A stretch of 6,420 nucleotides of DNA from an uncultured bacterium (GTDB taxonomy: Bacteria > Acidobacteriota > Thermoanaerobaculia > Multivoradales > JAHEKO01). The stretch lies in contig CALILB010000190.1 of assembly GCA_938016625.1 (NCBI GenBank), forward strand, positions 1-6,420, in the 5' to 3' direction. Of the stretch, positions 1-4,806 are shown in pieces; the first letter of the stretch is position 1, and the number at the start of each line of letters is the position of its first letter. The translations under genes were made by a program, and so were the position numbers. Under the pieces are notes generated by a model. It was not told where the DNA came from. It was given only the letters and a program-made list of their open reading frames with translations, and made no database searches.

Positions 1-795
1 CCGCCGCTCCGGGTCCTTCTCCAGACAGCGGAGGATGATCCGCCCCAGGTGCCGGGGCAGACCGGTCTTGACCTCGCTGACCGGCTGGGGCTTGTCCTTG
101 AGGATCGAAGAGAGGAGCGAGAGGTTGGTGTCCCCCTTGAAAGGTCGGTTGCCGGTGGCCATCTCATAGAGGACCACCCCGAGCGAGAAGATGTCGGAGC
201 GGTGATCGATGGTCTTGCCCTCGGCCTGCTCCGGTGACATGTAGGCGGCGGTACCGAGGATGAGACCCTCCTGGGTGATCGAGTCGGTGGCGAGGTGGGT
301 CTGGTCGCCTTCTTTGTCCGCCCTCTCGCGCAGCTTGGCCAGACCGAAGTCGAGCACCTTGACCCGCCCCTCCTCGTTGACCATCACATTCCCCGGCTTC
401 AGATCCCGGTGGAGGATGCCCTTGTCGTGGGCGGCCGCCAGGGCGTCGGCGAGCGGGATGGCATAGCCAAAGAGCTTGTCGAGGGTAAGACCGCCGCCGG
501 GGATGACTTCTCCCAGCTGCTGGCCCTCCACCAGCTCCATAACCAGAAAGTGAACCGCGTCGGCCTCGCCGACCTCGTGGATGGCGACGATGTTGGGGTG
601 ATTGAGGGCGGCGATGGCCTCGGCTTCGCGCTGAAAGCGCTCGAGACGCTGCGGGTCGTCGGCCATCTCTTCCGGCAACACCTTGATCGCCACCTTGCGT
701 TTGAGCCTGGTGTCCTCGGCTAGATAGACCTCACCCATACCGCCAGCACCGAGCCTGGCGGTGAGCCGAAACTGGGAGAGTGTCTTACCGACCAT
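1..795 (-). CDS. Hanks-type Ser/Thr protein kinase, N-terminal catalytic domain (3' end cut by left edge)
   Basis: Seen: 265 codons run in frame from an ATG at 795-793 to base 1 with no stop. All landmarks of an active kinase are present: glycine-rich loop GAGGMGEV (residues 16-23), VAIK lysine K38, alpha-C glutamate E57, catalytic loop HRDLKPGN (129-136, D131 as base), DFG at 149-151, activation-segment end GTAAYMSPEQ (181-190) and the structural Asp D201. Known: such kinases phosphorylate Ser/Thr on partner proteins and autophosphorylate on the activation loop; many are membrane-anchored with a C-terminal sensor domain. That part lies beyond the left edge, so the sensor type is unknown. The start is supported because MVGKTLSQFRL sits just before the G-loop, as is usual in this family. 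No good Shine-Dalgarno precedes it. A TATATT at 814-809 (minus) could be a -10 giving a very short leader, but no convincing -35 is visible. It lies 103 bp downstream of the sortilin-like gene on the same strand. Kinase identity is near certain; substrate unknown. Confidence 0.97.
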   Translation of the reverse strand, partial: MVGKTLSQFRLTARLGAGGMGEVYLAEDTRLKRKVAIKVLPEEMADDPQRLERFQREAEAIAALNHPNIVAIHEVGEADAVHFLVMELVEGQQLGEVIPGGGLTLDKLFGYAIPLADALAAAHDKGILHRDLKPGNVMVNEEGRVKVLDFGLAKLRERADKEGDQTHLATDSITQEGLILGTAAYMSPEQAEGKTIDHRSDIFSLGVVLYEMATGNRPFKGDTNLSLLSSILKDKPQPVSEVKTGLPRHLGRIILRCLEKDPERR

Positions 796-862
796 CAGAG
801 GTGGGCCCAATATACCGCGTCGGGGCCGGCCGCTTCGGACAATCAGCGTCCCCGTTTTGTAG

Positions 863-883
863 GGGCGGGGCTTGTCCCCGCCC
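863..883. repeat. GC-rich perfect hairpin, REP-like palindromic element
   Basis: Seen: arms GGGCGGGG (863-870) and CCCCGCCC (876-883) pair perfectly over 8 bp around the loop CTTGT, just after GTA on the plus strand. The hairpin lies in the 103-bp gap between the stop of the sortilin-like gene and the start of the kinase gene, both on the minus strand. No U-run follows on either strand: reading minus, the hairpin is followed by CTACAAAACG, and reading plus by GTCGCC. It is therefore not a canonical intrinsic terminator, though it could slow 3' exonuclease decay of the upstream mRNA. Inference: the GTAGGGGCGGGG...CCCCGCC form resembles short dispersed palindromes (REP-type) found between genes in several GC-rich phyla. 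One copy in one window cannot prove it is dispersed. Confidence 0.65.
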
Positions 884-898
884 GTCGCCCGGCCGGTT

Positions 899-3800
899 CT
901 ACTCGAGCCCGATCGCCTCGGGTACCGCCACCGGTGGCACTCCGTGGGTCTCCAGCAGAGCGTTGAGTGCCGGGACGTCGATGGAGAAGAAGCGATTGAG
1001 CGCGTCCATCTCCTCGCTGTAGGTGCCCTTGAGCTCCTCGAAGTAGTCCATCTGGGCGGCTGTCGGGGCCGCAAACTGGCTGTCCACCTCGTAAAAGAGT
1101 CCACCGAGCCGGCCCGCCAGCCGGGGACCCTGGCTCCAGAAGGGCTTGTCCTCATTGCGGGCCAGCTTGTCGATGATCTCCATTGCCGCCTCGTCGTGCT
1201 CCTTCCAGGCGGACTCGAGCTCTTCCGGGAGCTCCTGTTTCATGAGCTTGACCGTCGCCCGCCGCGCCTCGAGCTGACTCTTGAGCGAATCGAGGCCGCG
1301 CAGGCCGTCATTGACCGCCGACTGCATGGCCGTGAGCTCATTGGCGACTCGGAACTCGGTGGCAAGGTCCGCGGCCGACACGGCGACCATCGGATCGATG
1401 CCCACCTCGACCGGCTGCTCGTGGCTTTCGCCGTCCACCGTCAAGCGGACGGTGTAGGTGCCAGGGAGCACCATCGGCCCGCGGGGCTCGGGGCGGAAGA
1501 AGCTGCGCTCGCCCTCTTCGTCCGTGCGTTTGCGAGCGGGATCTACGGCCAGATTCCAGGCCACCCGGTTGAGACCGGCCTCTTTGCCCAGCTTCTTGCT
1601 GTCGAGGGTGCGGACGACCTCACCGGCGGTGTCGAGAATCTCGATCTTGATCCGCTCCTCTTTCTCGCCTTTTTCCTCTGATTCCTCGGACTTCTCGGTG
1701 TCTTCCCCCTCCTCACCCTTCTTGCCGGGCTTCTCCTCCTCGATCTTTTCCTGGAGGAAATAGGTGATCAGCGCCCCGGCCGGTGGGTTGGGTGCCTTGT
1801 GGCTCTTGTCGCCCATGCCGTAGCGGGTAAAGCGGGTGGGGAAGCGGATCGCCGGTCGGATGGGGAAGAGGGCCGACTGCTGCGAGGCCACCTCGTCCGA
1901 GAACTGTTGCACCGGGGTGGCGTCGTCGAAGATCCAGATGGCGCGGCCATGGGTGCCCAGGATCAGATCGTTCTCTCGCGGGTGAACCAGGATGTCGTGG
2001 ATCGAGACGGTCGGCAGGTTTTTCAGATGCATCCGCTGCCAGCTGCCACCGGTGTCGTAGGATGCATAGAGACCGAGCTCGGTCCCGGCCCACAGCAGAT
2101 CGGTGTTCTTGGGATCCTCGCGCACGATCCACACCCAGGCCTGGTCGGGGATGCCCTCGGTCGACAGCCTCGTCCAGGTCCCGCCGAAATTGGTGGTCTT
2201 GTAGATGTGCGGGTGGAGATCGTCGAACATATGTCGATCGAAGGCGGCGTAGGCGGTGCCCGCGTCGGTCCGCGAAGGCTCGAGGTGCGAGACCGGTGAA
2301 AACTCCGGCATACCCGGCACGTTGCCGATGACGTTTGTCCAGTTCTCACCGCCGTCGCGGGAGACATAGAGCTGACCGTCGTCGCTTCCGGACCACAGCA
2401 CTCCGGCTTCGACCGGTGACTCGGCAAAGCTGATGATCGTCGTGTGGTACTCGGCGGTGGTGTTCTCGGTCCAGGCCGGTCCCCCCGCTTCGCCCTGCTT
2501 GTCGGGATCATCGGTGGTGAGGTCGGGGCTGATCTTCTCCCAGGTGTCCCCAAAGTCCTGGGTCTTGAACACCACGTTGCTGGCGAAGTAGACCGTCATC
2601 GGGTCGTGCGGCGATGCGACGATGGGAGCGTTCCAGTTGAATCGATACTCGAGCGCCTCTACCGGTCCGCCGTCATTGCGCCGCGGCTGCGGCGAAACGT
2701 CTATCTGTTGCCGCGTCTTCATGTCGGTGCGAACGATGTTGCCGGCTTGCGACTCGGAGAGAAAGAGATCCTCCTGGGTGGGATGCGGGACGACCCAGTA
2801 GGCATCGCCAAAGCTCATCATCCGCCAATCATCGGGGAGGATCCCGGCCGGCTCGCGGGTGCGGCTCGGCCCATACCAGGTGCCGTTGTCTTGAAGCCCG
2901 CCACCGACCACGTAGAAGGGCTCGCGGTCGTCGTGAAAGACCTGGTAGAACTGGGCCAGAGGCAGGTTGCGGATTGGCTCCCAGGTCTTGCCCCGGTCGT
3001 AGGAGACCGCGACACCACCGTCTTGTCCCTGCCAGACCCGGTTCGGGTTCTCCGGATCCGCCCATAGGCTGTGATAGTCGACGTGGGTCGATTGAGAGAT
3101 CCGGTTGAAGCTCTTGCCGCCGTCGACCGAGAGAAAGAGCCGGCTGGAGACGGCGTAGATCCGGTTCTCGTCACCGGGATCGACCCGCATATCGGTGTAG
3201 TAGAGACCACGAGAGACGATCTGGACGTTGTCGGAGACCTTCTTGAATTCTTCGCCGCGGTTATCCGAGCGGAAGAGCGTTCCCTCGTCCGACTCGGCGA
3301 TGACGTAGACCACCTCGGGGTTGCTTGGTGCGATCTTGACCCCGATCCGGCCTATGACCCCCTCGGGAAGCCCCTCCTCGAGCTTCTCCCAGGTGTCGCC
3401 GCCGTCGACCGACCTCCAGACTCCACCCTCCTCGCTACCGGTGGTGTGGGTCCAGGGCTTGCGGTCGAAGTGCCAGAGACCGGCAAAGAGGATGTTTGGG
3501 TTTGTGGGGTCTATGTCCATGTCCGAGACCCCATGTTTGTCGTCGAGATAGAGCACCTTCTCCCAGGTGGCGCCGCCATCAGTGGAGCGGAAGACGCCCC
3601 GTTCCTCGTTGGGGCCCCAGAAGCTCCCCATGGCACCCACAAAGACCACATCCGGATCGTGAGGTGAGACCAGCACGCGAGAAATGTGGCGGGTGTTTTC
3701 GAGCCCGACGTGGGTCCAGCTCTGGCCCCCGTCGGTCGATTTGTAGACCCCATTGCCAAAGGAGACGCTGTTGCGGGCGTTGGCCTCGCCCGAGCCGACG

Positions 3801-4144
3801 TAGATGACGTCGGGGTTCGAAGGCGCCAAGGCCAGATCGCCGATCGAGGCGATCGGCTGGTCGTCGAAGATCGGTTTGAAGGTCAGCCCACCGTCGACCG
3901 TCTTCCACACACCACCCGAAGCCGAGCCGACATAGAGCACGTTGGGGTTACCTGGAATTCCCTCCACATCGGCCACCCGACCGCTCATGTTGACCGGCCC
4001 GATGTTCCGCCACTCGAGATGATCGAATGGCGTCTCCTCCTTCTCTTCGGCCGCAAGAACCGGTGAAACGGCGATGACTCCGATCAAGAACAGAGTGGGA
4101 ATCCAGCGGACTAGACCTCTCCTGCAGCAGCGCGCCTCTTTCAT
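899..4144 (-). CDS. Exported sortilin/VPS10-like Asp-box beta-propeller protein
   Basis: Seen: 1,081 residues, complete. A signal peptide has basic residues at 5-13, a hydrophobic core at about 14-26 and a probable cleavage after VLA (residue 31). Eleven Asp-box (BNR-type) motifs, S/T-x-D-x-G-x-x-W/F or close variants, occur at about 82, 136, 187, 245, 293, 339, 381, 528, 595, 650 and 695, indicating one large or two successive beta-propellers over about 45-740. Residues 790-915 read as a beta-sandwich region (ILDTAGEVVRTL, LPGTYTVRLTVDG, similar to FlgD-type Ig folds), interrupted by a Glu/Lys-rich insert at 802-830. Residues 925-1060 are predicted helical. Known: relatives of this size are often named sortilin, VPS10 or 'glycosyl hydrolase', but the Asp-box is a structural turn and no enzyme activity follows from it. 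Inferred location: periplasm or outside the cell. The start is supported by the signal peptide and a strong GAGGAGG site. Fold confidence is high; biological function unknown. Confidence 0.93.
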   Translation of the reverse strand: MKEARCCRRGLVRWIPTLFLIGVIAVSPVLAAEEKEETPFDHLEWRNIGPVNMSGRVADVEGIPGNPNVLYVGSASGGVWKTVDGGLTFKPIFDDQPIASIGDLALAPSNPDVIYVGSGEANARNSVSFGNGVYKSTDGGQSWTHVGLENTRHISRVLVSPHDPDVVFVGAMGSFWGPNEERGVFRSTDGGATWEKVLYLDDKHGVSDMDIDPTNPNILFAGLWHFDRKPWTHTTGSEEGGVWRSVDGGDTWEKLEEGLPEGVIGRIGVKIAPSNPEVVYVIAESDEGTLFRSDNRGEEFKKVSDNVQIVSRGLYYTDMRVDPGDENRIYAVSSRLFLSVDGGKSFNRISQSTHVDYHSLWADPENPNRVWQGQDGGVAVSYDRGKTWEPIRNLPLAQFYQVFHDDREPFYVVGGGLQDNGTWYGPSRTREPAGILPDDWRMMSFGDAYWVVPHPTQEDLFLSESQAGNIVRTDMKTRQQIDVSPQPRRNDGGPVEALEYRFNWNAPIVASPHDPMTVYFASNVVFKTQDFGDTWEKISPDLTTDDPDKQGEAGGPAWTENTTAEYHTTIISFAESPVEAGVLWSGSDDGQLYVSRDGGENWTNVIGNVPGMPEFSPVSHLEPSRTDAGTAYAAFDRHMFDDLHPHIYKTTNFGGTWTRLSTEGIPDQAWVWIVREDPKNTDLLWAGTELGLYASYDTGGSWQRMHLKNLPTVSIHDILVHPRENDLILGTHGRAIWIFDDATPVQQFSDEVASQQSALFPIRPAIRFPTRFTRYGMGDKSHKAPNPPAGALITYFLQEKIEEEKPGKKGEEGEDTEKSEESEEKGEKEERIKIEILDTAGEVVRTLDSKKLGKEAGLNRVAWNLAVDPARKRTDEEGERSFFRPEPRGPMVLPGTYTVRLTVDGESHEQPVEVGIDPMVAVSAADLATEFRVANELTAMQSAVNDGLRGLDSLKSQLEARRATVKLMKQELPEELESAWKEHDEAAMEIIDKLARNEDKPFWSQGPRLAGRLGGLFYEVDSQFAAPTAAQMDYFEELKGTYSEEMDALNRFFSIDVPALNALLETHGVPPVAVPEAIGLE
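1655..1741 (-). other. Low-complexity Glu/Lys-rich insert within the sortilin-like protein
   Basis: Residues 802-830 of the propeller protein are almost entirely E, K, G, D and S, with runs such as IEEEKPGKKGEEGEDTEKSE. The insert separates one strand-like segment (ALITYFLQEK) from its apparent continuation (RIKIEILDTAGEVV), as a flexible, surface-exposed loop inside a beta-sandwich would. On the minus strand the DNA is rich in GAG, GAA and AAG codons, which makes it prone to in-frame length change. The reading frame stays open through it, with normal coding on both sides. Confidence 0.8.
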
Positions 4145-4154
4145 GGCTACCTTT

Positions 4155-4161
4155 CCTCCTC
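4155..4161 (-). promoter_or_regulatory. Strong Shine-Dalgarno of the sortilin-like gene
   Basis: Read on the minus strand this is GAGGAGG, followed by AAAGGTAGCC and then the ATG at 4144-4142, a spacer of 10 nt. It is a near-perfect anti-SD match, fixes the start of the exported propeller protein, and contrasts with the absence of any such site before the divergent toxin gene. Confidence 0.85.
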
Positions 4162-4213
4162 AATAGAAAAACAGAAAGAGGATGGTACCAAAGGCGCGGC
4201 GGCAGGTCGGCAG

Positions 4214-4243
4214 TTGGCCATATCATTTATAATATAGTACAAT
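4214..4243 (+). promoter_or_regulatory. Putative promoter of the toxin-antitoxin operon
   Basis: Seen: an AT-rich patch lies in the 105-bp divergent gap between the sortilin-like gene and the toxin. It holds a perfect TATAAT at 4228-4233, but with no good -35 at 16-18 bp. A second candidate is TTGGCC (4214-4219), 18 bp, then TACAAT (4238-4243). The first would put transcription start near 4240, the second near 4250, so the leader is about 0-10 nt either way. The antitoxin would be expected to bind here for autoregulation, as is known for Xre-type antitoxins, but I could not find a clean inverted-repeat operator. The AT-rich patch may also serve the minus-strand gene. Confidence 0.5.
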
Positions 4244-4249
4244 CGTGTT

Positions 4250-4531
4250 ATGTGGGATGTCCTCGAGCACCGTCGTGTCTCGAGGAAGCTCGATCGATTA
4301 CCTCTCGAGGTCCTGAAGAGGTACGAGAAATGGAAGGACATCGTACGAATCTCCGGCCCGGAAGGACTCCGGCTTATCAAGGGATTCCACGACGAGGCGC
4401 TCAGGGGCGAGTGGAAGGGCCACCGATCATCGCGATTGGGACTGCAGTACAGAGTCCTTTATCGGATTGTCGCTCAAGAGGTTCTGGTGAAAGTCATAGA
4501 TTTGACCGCCCACGATTACAGAAGGAAGTAG
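4250..4531 (+). CDS. RelE/HigB-like toxin of a type II toxin-antitoxin system
   Basis: Seen: 93 residues, basic, typical length for RelE/ParE-fold toxins. The order fits the fold: N-terminal helices (about 8-33, with VSRKLDRLPLEVLKRYEKW), then beta-strands carrying GEWKGHRSSRLGLQYRVLYRI (positions 53-73), and a C-terminal strand ending in VIDLTAHDYRRK (82-93). Candidate RNA-contacting or catalytic residues are K56, H58, R59, R62, R68, Y71, R72, H88 and Y90. Known: relatives are mostly ribosome-dependent mRNA endonucleases held inactive by the partner antitoxin. Neighbour: the HTH gene starts 4 bp after the stop, giving toxin-first order as in higBA. Start: the ATG at 4250 gives the full-length N-terminus but has no Shine-Dalgarno; the promoter candidates imply a leaderless or very short leader. 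GC is about 56%, below the neighbouring genes. Family confidence is high; RelE versus HigB subfamily cannot be settled by eye, and activity is untested. Confidence 0.88.
   Translation: MWDVLEHRRVSRKLDRLPLEVLKRYEKWKDIVRISGPEGLRLIKGFHDEALRGEWKGHRSSRLGLQYRVLYRIVAQEVLVKVIDLTAHDYRRK
4521..4528 (+). promoter_or_regulatory. Ribosome-binding site of the antitoxin inside the toxin 3' end
   Basis: GAAGGAAG (core AAGGA, 4522-4526) lies in the last codons of the toxin gene, 9 nt before the antitoxin ATG at 4536. The antitoxin thus has its own initiation site while the upstream toxin has none. This would favour antitoxin over toxin synthesis from the shared mRNA and allow translational coupling. Confidence 0.7.
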
Positions 4532-4535
4532 CTAG

Positions 4536-4802
4536 ATGAGAAACAGTGAGTTTCGGCCCGCCCAGAGGACCGTCGAGGTATCGCCGGGGGAATCTGTCCG
4601 TATCATCCGGGAGCTTCAAGAACTGAGTCAGAACGACTTGTCCGACCTGACCGGTATCCCCCAGTCGACCATCTCGGCAATCGAGAACGAACGGATTAAC
4701 CTGGGAGTTGAGCGAGCCAAAGTGCTGGCTCGCGCCTTGATGTGTCACCCGGCTGTCTTGGTCTTCCCGGGGTGGGAAATCGAAAAGCACACGGCCGCCT
4801 GA
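4536..4802 (+). CDS. Xre/HigA-type HTH antitoxin
   Basis: Seen: 88 residues. An N-terminal strand-like segment (RTVEVSPGESVRIIREL, about 11-27) leads into a Cro/C1-type helix-turn-helix: helix 2 SQNDLSDLTG (31-40) and recognition helix IPQSTISAIENER (41-53). The following helices, LGVERAKVLARALMCHPAVLVF (56-77), end in a short tail PGWEIEKHTAA. Known: such single-domain HTH proteins cap the toxin and repress the shared operon. Context: 4 bp after the toxin stop, with its own Shine-Dalgarno, so the two are one transcription unit. The stop at 4800-4802 lies 4 bp from the stop of the convergent propeller gene, leaving no room for a separate terminator. An alternative reading as a stand-alone regulator is unlikely given the toxin partner. 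Confidence 0.9.
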   Translation: MRNSEFRPAQRTVEVSPGESVRIIRELQELSQNDLSDLTGIPQSTISAIENERINLGVERAKVLARALMCHPAVLVFPGWEIEKHTAA

Positions 4803-4806
4803 GGAA

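Noticed and set aside
295..723. Plus-strand open frame (142 codons) opposite the kinase
   Set aside because: It lies wholly over the kinase catalytic motifs on the other strand and has no domain of its own.
855..890. Intrinsic terminator for the sortilin-like gene
   Set aside because: The hairpin is strong, but no run of U follows on the minus strand (CTACAAAACG follows), so it does not meet the usual terminator form.
872..1681. Long plus-strand open frame (269 codons) opposite the sortilin-like gene
   Set aside because: It is antisense to a well-supported coding frame with Asp-boxes and signal peptide. Its translation is rich in R, L, H and G with no recognisable domain, as expected for a shadow frame in GC-rich DNA.
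4183..4190. TGGTACCA palindrome in the divergent region as an operator
   Set aside because: An 8-bp palindrome is short and occurs once here. No second half-site or matching repeat near the toxin promoter supports it.
4252..4539. Alternative plus frame overlapping the toxin, starting 2 nt later
   Set aside because: The 4250 frame gives a coherent RelE-fold protein with conserved-looking motifs, while this frame gives a Pro/Arg-rich peptide with none.
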